Source: Campylobacterota bacterium (GTDB lineage Bacteria > Campylobacterota > Campylobacteria > Campylobacterales > Arcobacteraceae). Taken from it: 64,000 nt of DNA. A program made the translations under genes and the position numbers. Each line of letters starts with the position of its first letter. Position 1 is the first letter of the stretch. Positions 1-8,891 of the stretch are shown one piece after another. The notes beneath the pieces were generated by a model. It searched no databases. It saw only the letters and a list, made by a program, of their open reading frames with translations, and had not been told where the DNA came from. The stretch lies in NCBI GenBank assembly GCA_003643835.1, contig QMKX01000005.1:1-64000 (forward strand), read 5' to 3'.

Positions 1-64
1 AAGTTTTTTATAGAGGCTTAAGAAAACAATGTTATAATGCGAAAAGTTTACTACGAAAGGTAGC

Positions 65-1423
65 TTAGATGGTTGGAATAAAAAATTGTTTCAAATCGGT
101 TTTATGGAATGGGGACACTATAAGATATCTTGCGGTGCTAAACATAGGCACTGTTGTCACTTCATCATAATCGCCCCATACTTGCTCTGATATTGTTTTG
201 CTTTGTTCGTATCGTTGTTCTTGTTCACTATCTTTAAACTCTCTTGATATATTCAACAATGCAAAACTTGTAAACCAATTGTCTGACTTATATTCAAATC
301 CAACTGCTCCCAATTGTGTATCTATAGGTATATAAAGTTTGCCATCATTTTGACCAATAACCCAATCATTCAAGTCTCTTTGTTGGGTATTCATTGTGGC
401 ATACGGATACCAACTTCCATAATCTTCAAGTTCTTGATTTGCACCATGTTGTTCGTAGTCAATTTTCCATGTCCATCTATTTACAGGAACAGATAGCTCA
501 ACTCCTGTCATATCAACTTTCTCTACTTCTGGGTGCGGCGTGATGATATTGCCTGTGGTGCCATTGGTTGCTTGGTTGTTAAAGCTGAAGTATTTTTCAT
601 ACCCGCTAAATTTTGTGACCCCAAATGTAAAACTATCGCCATAGTATATCAAACGAAAAGCATGGTGAGCTTCATCTTCAGGCACTTCTATATCTTTTTG
701 TTTTATCGTAAAGTTTGTTTGATTGTTGTCATAATACTCTATACCATCGTCCACTATTTTTTGCACCATAGGGTCTCTTGTAATTCCCGGAAAGTAGTAT
801 GCCTCTATATGTAGCTTGTCAGTTGCATAAAGTTTGAGTATCCCCATATTTATAGGCAGTCTATTTTGTGCTTTTGACATAGACAAAATACCACTCGATT
901 CTTCAAATGGCAAAACAGCATCTATAGGCGACAACACATCAAACTGCCCCCATACTACGACTTGTTTGCCAGCAGAAACCGATGCATATCGTCCTAAGTT
1001 TAACTCAACATATGCTTCTCTAAAACCACTTGTGTTGTATTTTCTTTCTATTTCTATAGTTTTTGGCAGACCAATACCGCCAAATTCACTCAGTTCAAAT
1101 GTTTGTCTGACTATTGTTTTAGAAGCTCTGTATTCAAGTTTTGTTTTGATAAAATCAAAAAATGTATCCTCATGTCGTATGGTGCCAAAATAGGAGTTTC
1201 TTGTGTTTCCTTCGCCATCAAAATAACTAAAGCCAATATTGCCTGAAAATGCCTTTTCAAGATAGTTGCTATCTTTTTGTTTTGTAGATGACTTATAATC
1301 AACATCATCAATACTCAACGACTCTGTTTTGCTATTGTTTTCGAATTCTGGTTCATCTGCAACAGACAATTCTTCTGCTTGCAAAATCGCTATCAACGAC
1401 AATAAAAGTAAAAGTTTTTTCAT
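65..1423 (-). CDS. DUF1302-like outer-membrane protein, possibly C-terminally truncated
   Basis: This 452-residue protein starts with a clear signal peptide (Lys-Lys followed by a Leu-rich core, cleavage probably after QA near residue 16). The rest is rich in alternating aromatic/polar segments typical of an outer-membrane beta-barrel, and contains a KQVVVWGQFD stretch like that of DUF1302 proteins. DUF1302 proteins usually occur with a LolA-like protein and an MMPL/RND permease; the LolA-like gene is directly upstream in the same direction. The last ~17 residues do not look like a closing barrel strand and the protein does not end in an aromatic residue, so the real C-terminus may be missing. 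Family assignment is by pattern only; the export or lipid-transport role is inferred from family context. Confidence 0.6.
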   Translation of the reverse strand: MKKLLLLLSLIAILQAEELSVADEPEFENNSKTESLSIDDVDYKSSTKQKDSNYLEKAFSGNIGFSYFDGEGNTRNSYFGTIRHEDTFFDFIKTKLEYRASKTIVRQTFELSEFGGIGLPKTIEIERKYNTSGFREAYVELNLGRYASVSAGKQVVVWGQFDVLSPIDAVLPFEESSGILSMSKAQNRLPINMGILKLYATDKLHIEAYYFPGITRDPMVQKIVDDGIEYYDNNQTNFTIKQKDIEVPEDEAHHAFRLIYYGDSFTFGVTKFSGYEKYFSFNNQATNGTTGNIITPHPEVEKVDMTGVELSVPVNRWTWKIDYEQHGANQELEDYGSWYPYATMNTQQRDLNDWVIGQNDGKLYIPIDTQLGAVGFEYKSDNWFTSFALLNISREFKDSEQEQRYEQSKTISEQVWGDYDEVTTVPMFSTARYLIVSPFHKTDLKQFFIPTI

Positions 1424-1453
1424 ACTATTTTAAACTTTTCATACCTATATAGC

Positions 1454-2145
1454 CTACATCTTCACTACTGTTATTTCACTAACTTCAAGCTTGGTGCTTC
1501 CACCGTGTTTTAAGTTTTTCATCACAGACAAAACTGCAAAGTAGCTACCTTTAACTTTTTTGAACTCTTTGTTGTCCAAGGTTTTAAGTTGCTTGCCTTT
1601 TTTATCATAAAATATGATTTTCAAAGCTACAAACTTCTTTTTGTCAATTATTAACTCCATTTTGCTATAAGCATCTTTTTTATCAATCGGGGTGCTTCTT
1701 ATATAATAATACTTTTTATCAATTTTCAACATCTTGTGTTTATCATCGTCTAACTCACGCCCAGCTATATCAATATAACTAAAGTCAGAACCCATAAAAC
1801 TTTTTGATCTCTCTTTTGTATTTAGTTTTTTAATAGATTTAAATACCGGCAAATATATCCACTGATTTTTTTCTCCATCTTTTGATATAGTCAAAAGTGA
1901 GCTATTTTTTATTTTTGTTGGTTTATAAAACTTTATCAGACCTTTTCTACTACTTTTTTTATCTGTTTTTTGTTGGTAAAAAACCTCTCCTTGCTTTCAC
2001 CGTCTTTGTTGTTTATCTTCATTTTGACATCAAACTCTTGAGTTTTGTGTTTATCCGCTTTTATATAAATCTTGCTCATAACTTGTTTTGCTGTAACTGA
2101 CCACGACAATGTTGCCAATACAACTATCAATAATACTTTTTTCAT
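1454..2145 (-). pseudogene. LolA-like outer-membrane lipoprotein-sorting protein, frameshifted
   Basis: Two frames together make one protein of about 230 residues. The upstream part (69 codons, 1936-2145) has a signal peptide ending near VTA. The downstream part (1454 to about 1935) carries the family hallmark GEKNQWIYLPVFKSIKK followed by SFMGSDFSY. The upstream frame stops at 1936-1938, but the +1-shifted frame is open right through this stop and reads LIKFYKP then SLLTISKD, as homologues do. One extra base in the A7 run (T7 on the plus strand, 1954-1960) or in the A6 run just upstream restores a single frame. The intact family acts in the periplasm with DUF1302 and MMPL partners in lipid or lipoprotein trafficking. 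Either the gene is broken, or it is phase-variable, or the base is a sequencing error. Confidence 0.75.
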
Positions 2146-2262
2146 ATTTTATCCTTTTTTGATATCATATTATACTAATATAATATAATATAAAAATAAA
2201 CTTAAGCATAAAATTTATATTGTATTGTTTATATTTATTCGTTTTTTGATAGTGTTTATGGC

Positions 2263-2844
2263 TTAAATAACTTCTAATATGACATCATCTATTGAGCGTT
2301 TGGGTACTATGTGGTTGTCATTTGTATCTCTATAATACAAAGTATCGCCGTCTTTTGCTGTCGTTGTATGTATGGTTTCGTTTTTGATTCCAAGTGCTAT
2401 TATAAACATTGGTTCTATATGTTTTGGCAAACTAAGTATCTTTTTATATTCAACTTTGTTTATACTTGCCATCATACACCCACTTAAACCTATAGTAGTA
2501 GCTCCCAACATAATAGTTTGCATCGCTATACCACTATCAACTGCACTAAATCCATCTATGCTTTTATCATCAAGCACCAATATATAAGCAGATGGTTTTT
2601 CGTCTATTTTTTGTGTCCAATTTGGCAAGCCAGCAGCAAACACAAGCGGCTTATAAATTTTTTCTTTGATTTTCTCGTCTGTTATGATTATATATTTAAG
2701 TGGCTGCAAATTCTTTGCGCTTGAGACCTCTCTTGCTACGTCTATTAGCTCTAATAGTGTAGATTTGTCTATTTTCATATTTGGTTTAAATCGTCTTGTG
2801 CATCTTGTGTTTTTGACTATATTTTTAAATTCTTTTATGTTCAT
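2263..2844 (-). CDS. nitroreductase family protein
   Basis: A 193-residue protein of the nitroreductase (FMN-dependent oxidoreductase) family. Visible features are the N-terminal TRCTRRFKP motif (FMN phosphate contacts), the SSAKNLQPLKYIII segment near residue 42, and the mid-protein DSGIAMQTIMLGATTIGLSGCMM segment typical of the fold. Such enzymes use NAD(P)H to reduce nitro compounds, quinones or flavins; the natural substrate cannot be read from sequence. The start overlaps the end of ruvX by 20 bases, so it is the last gene of a metF-ruvX-nitroreductase run. About 117 bases downstream, before the LolA-like gene, are AT-rich with no gene. Confidence 0.8.
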   Translation of the reverse strand: MNIKEFKNIVKNTRCTRRFKPNMKIDKSTLLELIDVAREVSSAKNLQPLKYIIITDEKIKEKIYKPLVFAAGLPNWTQKIDEKPSAYILVLDDKSIDGFSAVDSGIAMQTIMLGATTIGLSGCMMASINKVEYKKILSLPKHIEPMFIIALGIKNETIHTTTAKDGDTLYYRDTNDNHIVPKRSIDDVILEVI

Positions 2845-3217
2845 CTAAATACCTTTGTAAAATAAGTTGTGCCGATATACTATCAATCCTGCCGTCTCTT
2901 TTTTGTTTTATTTTGCCTTTTATTAGTTCTTTGGCTTCACTGCTTGACATATCTTCTTCTTGGTATATTATGGGTTTGTTAAACTTCAAAAGTGTTGCAA
3001 AGTGTTTTATTCGTCTAGCTGTCTCACTATTGCAGCTTGGCAAACCTATTATAAGTTTGTTTATATTCCAAGAGGTCAAAAATTTATCTATATCTTTTGA
3101 TGCTTGATTTCTATTTTTGCGCTGTATTGCTTTTTGTGGAGTTGCTATATTCAATATCAAAGATGTTGCCAAGCCAATTCTTTTCAAGCCTACATCTATA
3201 CAAGCATATCTATACAT
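2825..3217 (-). CDS. ruvX: RuvX/YqgF-type pre-16S rRNA nuclease / Holliday junction resolvase-like protein
   Basis: About 130 residues with the RNase H-like YqgF fold. It opens with YACIDVGLKRIGLA (first catalytic Asp), has an IIGLPSC strand, and ends with the DGRIDSISAQLILQRYL segment that supplies the last acidic residue. In other bacteria YqgF trims the 5' end of 16S rRNA. The ATG at 3217 is preferred over a TTG one codon upstream because it gives the usual short N-terminus; it overlaps the metF stop by 8 bases, which suggests coupling. Confidence 0.85.
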   Translation of the reverse strand: MYRYACIDVGLKRIGLATSLILNIATPQKAIQRKNRNQASKDIDKFLTSWNINKLIIGLPSCNSETARRIKHFATLLKFNKPIIYQEEDMSSSEAKELIKGKIKQKRDGRIDSISAQLILQRYLDEHKRI

Positions 3218-4127
3218 CAAGTAAAACTTTAGCTATGTCAAAATTGTCTGCTGTCATGATATGAGTTTTGTTGTGAAGTTTTTTTATATCTTTATATAGA
3301 TTTAAACTAAGTTTCATACCTACTTTATACTCCTCTTTTTCACTGATTTTAGATGCGCGGCTTAGTTTGTCTATCCAAGTTTGCGGCACATTTATTCCGG
3401 GTACATGTGAAGATAAAAAAATAGCGGTTCGTAGTCTTGTTATAGCAAATATGCCAAATACAAGCTGGCAGTTTGCTCTATTGTCATCAAATAGTTTTGT
3501 AACCGTTTGAAAACTATCCAACAATTTTTTTGCATTTGTTATATCAAAAACTGGCTGAGTTATGATACCTACTGAACCGTATTTTATTTTGATTAACATC
3601 TTTTTTTCAAGTGTTTTGAAGTTTTTTGCATATGAATTTATGACAGTAAATGGATATATTGGTTTTATTGTTTTTTTGAACATTTTTCCACTATAATCCA
3701 TACCATTGTTGTATGAGTATATCATTTTCAAAAGAAGGTTTGAATTACCTTCTAACACACCTTTGGTTTGTGGCTGGTCTGATATTTTTGCTGGATCACC
3801 TGTGAGACACAAAAATGAACAAATATCAAAATCATTTGCTCCAAGCAGATCTGATTGTAAGGCAAGTTTATTTCTGTCTCTCATGGTCATGGTAGCTATC
3901 ACTGGTTTGTCAAAGTTTTGTTTTAATTTTATACTGCCAAGTAAAGAGCTGTATTTTAGTCTTGATAGTGGGTTGTCTGTGACTGTGAAGCCATCAATTT
4001 TGTTTATGATATTTTTTGATTTGATATTTGTTATGATATCGTCAAATGTTGGTTCGTGCTGTGGAGTTGTCTCCAATGTAGTGAAGCTTTCATTTTGTAG
4101 TTTATTTATAAAGTTTTCATATATCAT
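3210..4127 (-). CDS. metF: MetF-like methylenetetrahydrofolate reductase
   Basis: A 305-residue TIM-barrel protein resembling the methylenetetrahydrofolate reductase family: a TTLETTPQHEP start, the FTVTDNPLSRLKYS segment, CSFLCLTGDP (flavin-binding strand seen in MetF) and SVGIITQPVFD. It would make 5-methyl-THF for methionine synthesis. Divergence from E. coli MetF is substantial, so a related C1 role is possible. An AAGGTG ribosome-binding sequence lies 10 bases before the ATG; a five-codon ATG frame overlaps the start. A TATAAT box sits about 25 bases upstream. It heads a run with ruvX and the nitroreductase. Confidence 0.75.
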   Translation of the reverse strand: MIYENFINKLQNESFTTLETTPQHEPTFDDIITNIKSKNIINKIDGFTVTDNPLSRLKYSSLLGSIKLKQNFDKPVIATMTMRDRNKLALQSDLLGANDFDICSFLCLTGDPAKISDQPQTKGVLEGNSNLLLKMIYSYNNGMDYSGKMFKKTIKPIYPFTVINSYAKNFKTLEKKMLIKIKYGSVGIITQPVFDITNAKKLLDSFQTVTKLFDDNRANCQLVFGIFAITRLRTAIFLSSHVPGINVPQTWIDKLSRASKISEKEEYKVGMKLSLNLYKDIKKLHNKTHIMTADNFDIAKVLLDV

Positions 4128-4212
4128 AGTTCATATTCACCTTCATTATATGTTAAAATAAAACTTAGATTTAACAATAGGATTTTGTTGCTAATTGTAT
4201 AAATGCTATCTT

Positions 4213-5802
4213 TCACAACATAAAACCTTTTATCATATAAAATAAACTCGCACTAAGTGTAGCAGCAACCGGCACAGTTATTACCCAAGCGGCTGCTATT
4301 TTTTTCAAAGCATCTCTTTTGACATATTTTATCTTCTTAGCTTGCTTGAACTCTTTTTTATCATCTTTGACCAACTCTTGAAGTTCCTCTATCTTGCCCA
4401 TGAGGTCTATAACTTTTTGATACTCTTTTTTGCTTTTGTCTTCTTTTTTGTCAAGTTTTTTGAACTCTTTTTCGAACTTTTCTAACTCTTTTTGGTCATC
4501 TTTAAATCTTTGTTTTGTTTGTTTTATCAGATTTGCTTCAGTATTGTCAATGTATTCTCTCAAAAAGCCTACACCAAACACACCACCTACTGCTATATGA
4601 GTTGAACTTACTGGCAAACCTAATTGTGAAGCTAATATCACTGTAATCGCAGCAGCAAGTGCTATACTAAATGCTCGCATTTGATCCAATTGTGTTATCT
4701 CGCTACCGACTGTTTTAATAAGTTTTGGTCCATACAAAGCTAAACCAATAGCGATACCGACAGCACCAACAGCCATGACCCACAATGGTATGCCAACTTT
4801 TCCACCAAATTCACCACCAGAAATTACAGCATCGTTTATAGCTGCCAATGGTCCTATAGCATTTGCTACATCGTTAGCTCCGTGAGCGAAACTCAAAAGT
4901 GCAGCTGAAAATATGAGCGGTATATTAAAAAGTGTATTTACACTTGTGCGATTGTTTTTGAGTTTCTTTGATGCATTTGCTATCAAAGGTTTGACTAAAA
5001 AATACACTGTTATTCCTACAGCCATGCCGATTGACAATGCTATAGGAAAGTCAATTTTTATAATTTTTTTAAAACCTTTCAATAAAATATATGTAAAAAA
5101 TGCTATCGTCATGATAGCCATAAGTATAGGCACCATTTTTTTAGCACTTGCTATTTTATCTTTTTTAAACACTATTTGTGTTTTGATAAGATATAAAAAT
5201 AAAGCTGCTATCAAACCACCAAGCACAGGAGATATTACCCAGCTTACAGCTATCTTGCCTATAGTTCCCCAAGCAACTATAGCAAAACCAGCCGCCGCTA
5301 TGCCACCACCCATAACACCACCAACTATTGAATGTGTTGTTGATACAGGTGCACCAAAGTATGTAGCAAAATTTAACCACAAAGCAGCACTCAATAAAGC
5401 AGCACTCATAGCCCATATGAAAATATCTGGATTATCTATCATCGCTGGGTCTATTATACCCTTTTTTATAGTGCTAACTACATCACCACCAGCGATTAAA
5501 GCTCCACTTGCTTCAAATATAGCGGCTATAACAATAGCGCCCATCATACTTAAGGCATTTGAGCCTACAGCTGGACCTACATTGTTAGCCACATCATTGG
5601 CTCCTATATTCATAGCCATATATGCACCAAACACTGCTGCTATTATTAGGAAATTGTTGTTCGCTATATCACTGTGCGAGAAGCTAACAGCTATATATAC
5701 TATAATTATAAATAAAAATGCCACACCAAATTTCATAAGGCTGTTTTTCTTGCTTTGTATGGGAGAGGCACTCTCTATAGTTGATATGGTTTGAATATCC
5801 AA
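4213..5802 (-). CDS. pit: inorganic phosphate transporter, PiT family
   Basis: A 529-residue membrane protein with the two inverted PiT signatures: GANDVANNVGPAVGS (about residues 67-81) and GANDVANAIGPLAAI (about 308-322), plus two VSTTH/VSSTH motifs. It is expected to import phosphate with a cation. Roughly residues 420-495 form a highly charged Lys/Glu-rich, probably coiled-coil cytoplasmic loop before the last membrane helix. The start is a TTG, chosen because AAAAGGA lies 6 bases upstream and no ATG fits. It follows tRNA-Arg in the same direction. Confidence 0.92.
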   Translation of the reverse strand: MDIQTISTIESASPIQSKKNSLMKFGVAFLFIIIVYIAVSFSHSDIANNNFLIIAAVFGAYMAMNIGANDVANNVGPAVGSNALSMMGAIVIAAIFEASGALIAGGDVVSTIKKGIIDPAMIDNPDIFIWAMSAALLSAALWLNFATYFGAPVSTTHSIVGGVMGGGIAAAGFAIVAWGTIGKIAVSWVISPVLGGLIAALFLYLIKTQIVFKKDKIASAKKMVPILMAIMTIAFFTYILLKGFKKIIKIDFPIALSIGMAVGITVYFLVKPLIANASKKLKNNRTSVNTLFNIPLIFSAALLSFAHGANDVANAIGPLAAINDAVISGGEFGGKVGIPLWVMAVGAVGIAIGLALYGPKLIKTVGSEITQLDQMRAFSIALAAAITVILASQLGLPVSSTHIAVGGVFGVGFLREYIDNTEANLIKQTKQRFKDDQKELEKFEKEFKKLDKKEDKSKKEYQKVIDLMGKIEELQELVKDDKKEFKQAKKIKYVKRDALKKIAAAWVITVPVAATLSASLFYMIKGFML

Positions 5803-5899
5803 TGTTTATCCTTTTAAATTTTGTTTAGTTTAACGAACTTATCTTAAAAAACCTTTAAAACTGTTCCGATTGTATTTTGCAGATTGATATTTTAAAGTC

Positions 5900-5976
5900 T
5901 GGTACTCCCTACATGATTCGAACATGTGACCTATGCCTTAGGAGGGCATCGCTCTATCCAGCTGAGCTAAGGAAGC
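5900..5976 (-). tRNA. tRNA-Arg (anticodon CCT)
   Basis: On the minus strand this reads as a complete 77-base tRNA with encoded CCA. The acceptor stem GCTTCCT pairs with AGGGAGT (two G-T wobbles). The D arm is GCTC/GAGC. The anticodon stem ATGCC/GGCAT encloses loop CTCCTAA, giving anticodon CCT (decodes AGG). The variable loop is AGGTC and the T arm is ACATG-TTCGAAT-CATGT. Its 5' end lies 17 bases downstream of the metG stop. A CTTTAAAA/TTTTAAAG pair followed by a T run 3' of the gene might act as a weak terminator. Confidence 0.96.
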
Positions 5977-5992
5977 CTGTTTATCATCAATA

Positions 5993-7927
5993 TCACGATA
6001 TTTTTGTGCCGGGTTTTTTTTGTTTTTCCGGCCTTATCAAACTCAAACCACTTTCGTCTTTTGATGCAAGTATCATACCTTCACTTAATATCCCCATAAG
6101 TTTAACTGGTTTTAGATTTGACACTAAACACACTTGTGTATCAAGCAACTCTTCTTTTTTATAATATGTTTTTATACCAGCGACTATTTGACGAGGTTTA
6201 TTTTCCCCTATATCTATAAGCAGTCTATATAATTTATCTGATTTTTTGATATCATCTACAAATACAATCTGTCCTACTCTTATAATTGAATTAAAAAAAT
6301 CATCTACAGAAACTAAGTTTTGTTCTTGCATTGTATTTGTTGTTTTTATTGCTGGTATGTTTTTTTCTATTTTAGATTGTATATCAAAAGTTTCGTCTAT
6401 CTTTGGAAATAGTTGTTCTATTTTAGATATATGAAACTTGTCTATTAGAAGTTTATCTGTTATGATACTTTCATAAGTTTTTGCGTCTATTTTTATGCCA
6501 AGTGATTTTGATATTTGTTTAGTTTTATGTGGCATAACACAATCAATAAGCAGTGCGATTTTTGCTACCAAATTTGCTACTAATGCTACTACTGCCATAG
6601 CTTTTGTTGTATCACCGTTTTTCATAAGATCCCAAGGTTCGTATTGGGCTATAGATTTGTTTGCAAGAGTGATAATCGTCCATATATCTTCTAAATAGCG
6701 ATTTATTTGCATACTAAATATATAATTTTCTAAGTTTGCGATTATATCGTGTGCAATTTTTATCTCTTGTTCGTGGTATTTTATTACATTTTTTGAATCT
6801 AACTTATAGTTGAAGTATTTTCCACTCATACCTTGAACTCTATTTAAAAGATTTCCTAAATCATTTGCAAGGTCGCTATTGATTCTATTGACCAATGCTC
6901 TTTTAGAGAAGTCACCATCTTGACCAAACGGAACCTCTCTTAATAAAAAATAACGAAGCTCATCAAGACCATATTTGTTTGCTATATCTTGTGGATTGAC
7001 AACATTGCCTTTTGATTTGCTCATCTTTTCGCCATCTTTTGTCCACCAACCATGCGCACAGATATGTTTTGGCAGAGGCATATCAAGGCTCATGAGAAAT
7101 GCTGGCCAGAATATTGAGTGAAATTTTAGTATATCTTTTCCTACTATATGTGTATTTGCTGGCCAATATTTTATATTTTTTTCATCATTTCCATAGCCAA
7201 TAGCAGTTAGATAGTTCATCAAGGCATCTAACCATACATACATCACATGTTGTGATTCGTTCATCTCGCTTGGCAAGGCAACTCCCCAACTAAAACTTGT
7301 TCTTGATATAGATAGGTCATTTAAACCACTTTTGACAAAATTGATTATCTCTTTTGCTTTTGCTTTTGGCAAAATAAACTCAGGATTATTTTCATATAGC
7401 TCAAGTAGTTTATCTTGATATTTTGAAAGACGAAAAAAGTAGCTTTCTTCTTTGACTATATTTGTAGGTCTTTCACAATCTGGACAACCCTCTCCATCTA
7501 TTAGTTGCGAATTGGTGAAAAATGTTTCGCACCCTACACAATAGTTTCCTTCATAGTTGCCTTTGTATATATCGCCATTTTTGAACATAACCATAAATGC
7601 CTTTTGTGCCCCTATTTTGTGCTCTTTGTCTGTAGTTCTTATAAATTTGTCATAGGATATATCAAAATCATCCCAAAGTTGCTTGAATTTTGCACTTACT
7701 ATGTCGCTATACTCTTGGGCTGTTTTATTTTTTTGTTGAGCTGATTGTGCTATTTTCAAACCGTGCTCGTCAGTGCCTGTTAAAAAAAATGTATCATAAC
7801 CTACTATTTTGCTATATCTTGTAAGCATATCTGCTATTATTGTAGTATATGCATGTCCTATATGTGCTATATCGTTGACATAATATATCGGTGTTGTTAT
7901 ATATATATTTTTACATCTATTTTTCAT
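5993..7927 (-). CDS. metG: methionyl-tRNA synthetase
   Basis: Charges tRNA-Met with methionine. The class I signatures are present: HIGH near the N-terminus in the context NDIAHIGHAYTT, and KMSKS in the context DGEKMSKSKGN. A zinc knuckle CVGC...CPDC lies between. The C-terminal ~100 residues form the EMAP/Trbp111-like tRNA-binding domain (SIIRVGQIVFVDDIKKSDKLYRL). Total length of about 644 residues is normal for the two-domain bacterial enzyme. I chose the ATG at 7927, 4 bases after the LPP20 stop, over a TTG five codons upstream. It is the last protein gene of the lipoprotein run. Confidence 0.95.
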   Translation of the reverse strand: MKNRCKNIYITTPIYYVNDIAHIGHAYTTIIADMLTRYSKIVGYDTFFLTGTDEHGLKIAQSAQQKNKTAQEYSDIVSAKFKQLWDDFDISYDKFIRTTDKEHKIGAQKAFMVMFKNGDIYKGNYEGNYCVGCETFFTNSQLIDGEGCPDCERPTNIVKEESYFFRLSKYQDKLLELYENNPEFILPKAKAKEIINFVKSGLNDLSISRTSFSWGVALPSEMNESQHVMYVWLDALMNYLTAIGYGNDEKNIKYWPANTHIVGKDILKFHSIFWPAFLMSLDMPLPKHICAHGWWTKDGEKMSKSKGNVVNPQDIANKYGLDELRYFLLREVPFGQDGDFSKRALVNRINSDLANDLGNLLNRVQGMSGKYFNYKLDSKNVIKYHEQEIKIAHDIIANLENYIFSMQINRYLEDIWTIITLANKSIAQYEPWDLMKNGDTTKAMAVVALVANLVAKIALLIDCVMPHKTKQISKSLGIKIDAKTYESIITDKLLIDKFHISKIEQLFPKIDETFDIQSKIEKNIPAIKTTNTMQEQNLVSVDDFFNSIIRVGQIVFVDDIKKSDKLYRLLIDIGENKPRQIVAGIKTYYKKEELLDTQVCLVSNLKPVKLMGILSEGMILASKDESGLSLIRPEKQKKPGTKIS

Positions 7928-7931
7928 ATGA

Positions 7932-8891
7932 CTACTTTTCAAATAGCAAATTATTTATGCCAATATTTTTTATTTTTTCTTCAAATGCCCTACTGGCATC
8001 GTTTAGAGCATTGTCTTTGTTTGATGAAGATCTACCAATTGTATTTATAATCTTAGTTGATAAAACTTTTGTAGATGTTCTTGATGAGATAGTTGTAGCT
8101 ACTTTTGCTATGTCCCAGCCCATAGCTTTTGAGTATCGTATTTTGTTCGTCAAAACTATATTTATATCATAGTTTTGACTTGATACTCTATAGTTTTCGG
8201 TATTTAAAGCTGAAATCATACTATCTTTGAAAAACTCTCTGTTGTGATTTGAAGCAACTTTTATGACAAGCTTTGCTTTGAGTTTGTCAATTTTATTTAT
8301 ATAACTTTGATATAAACTAGTGTATTTTTCATAATCAAATGATTTGTTTATGGCATTTAACAATATAGCTTTGCTTTGAGCTGATATTAGCTTTGGTTTT
8401 AGAGCTGTTAGTTCTTTGATTTGTTGCATTTTTGAATTTCTCTTTATGTCATTGTATCTATCTTGTATAGATTTATGTTTGGTTTGAAATTTGTTATACT
8501 TTGTATCAAATAGTTCTATACGGTTTACTTCCATTATCGTATATATTGAACCATTCACTTGCTGTATTTTATATACCTTTGCGTTTGTGAATTCTATTTT
8601 TTTAGCTTCTACTACAACATTTTTTGTGGTTTCTTTTAGATAGTATTGGTCACTGTTTGCTGTGGTGGTGGTGTCTATAATTGATTTGACAGATACTATT
8701 AGTTTAGATGACATACTTGATAAAGCGTTGTTGATTGACTCTTTTTTATCATAACCTTCACCTTCGCCATATAAAGAAGTAGAACTATTTTGCGGGCTGT
8801 TTAGATACCATGAAGGCACACCTAAATTTTGTTTGTCATTTGCACAACCTACAATAAATATCACCATCATACTATACAATAAATATCTCAC
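7932..8891 (-). CDS. LPP20 family lipoprotein
   Basis: A 319-residue lipoprotein with a lipobox (FIVGC, Cys at about 16) after a hydrophobic leader. The segment PSWYLNSP followed by LYGEGEGYDKKESINNAL is typical of LPP20-type proteins (compare Helicobacter Lpp20 and FlgP). It should sit lipid-anchored in the outer membrane facing the periplasm. The start is GTG, supported by GGAG five bases upstream, and overlaps the stop of the CsgG-like gene as GTGA. It belongs to a run of three overlapping lipoprotein genes, which suggests a joint envelope complex; the specific function is unknown. Confidence 0.75.
   Translation of the reverse strand: MRYLLYSMMVIFIVGCANDKQNLGVPSWYLNSPQNSSTSLYGEGEGYDKKESINNALSSMSSKLIVSVKSIIDTTTTANSDQYYLKETTKNVVVEAKKIEFTNAKVYKIQQVNGSIYTIMEVNRIELFDTKYNKFQTKHKSIQDRYNDIKRNSKMQQIKELTALKPKLISAQSKAILLNAINKSFDYEKYTSLYQSYINKIDKLKAKLVIKVASNHNREFFKDSMISALNTENYRVSSQNYDINIVLTNKIRYSKAMGWDIAKVATTISSRTSTKVLSTKIINTIGRSSSNKDNALNDASRAFEEKIKNIGINNLLFEK

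Noticed and set aside
4120-4145. Leader-peptide attenuator before metF
   Set aside because: The five-codon frame simply overlaps the metF start; no regulatory codon run or terminator hairpin is present.
4913-5794. 293-codon plus-strand frame opposite pit
   Set aside because: It is the complement shadow of a clear PiT transporter with two GANDVANN-type signatures and has no recognisable motif.
5803-5899. Strong terminator or leader RNA between tRNA-Arg and pit
   Set aside because: Only an 8-base AT-only stem with a very long loop can form; not enough to call a terminator or riboswitch.
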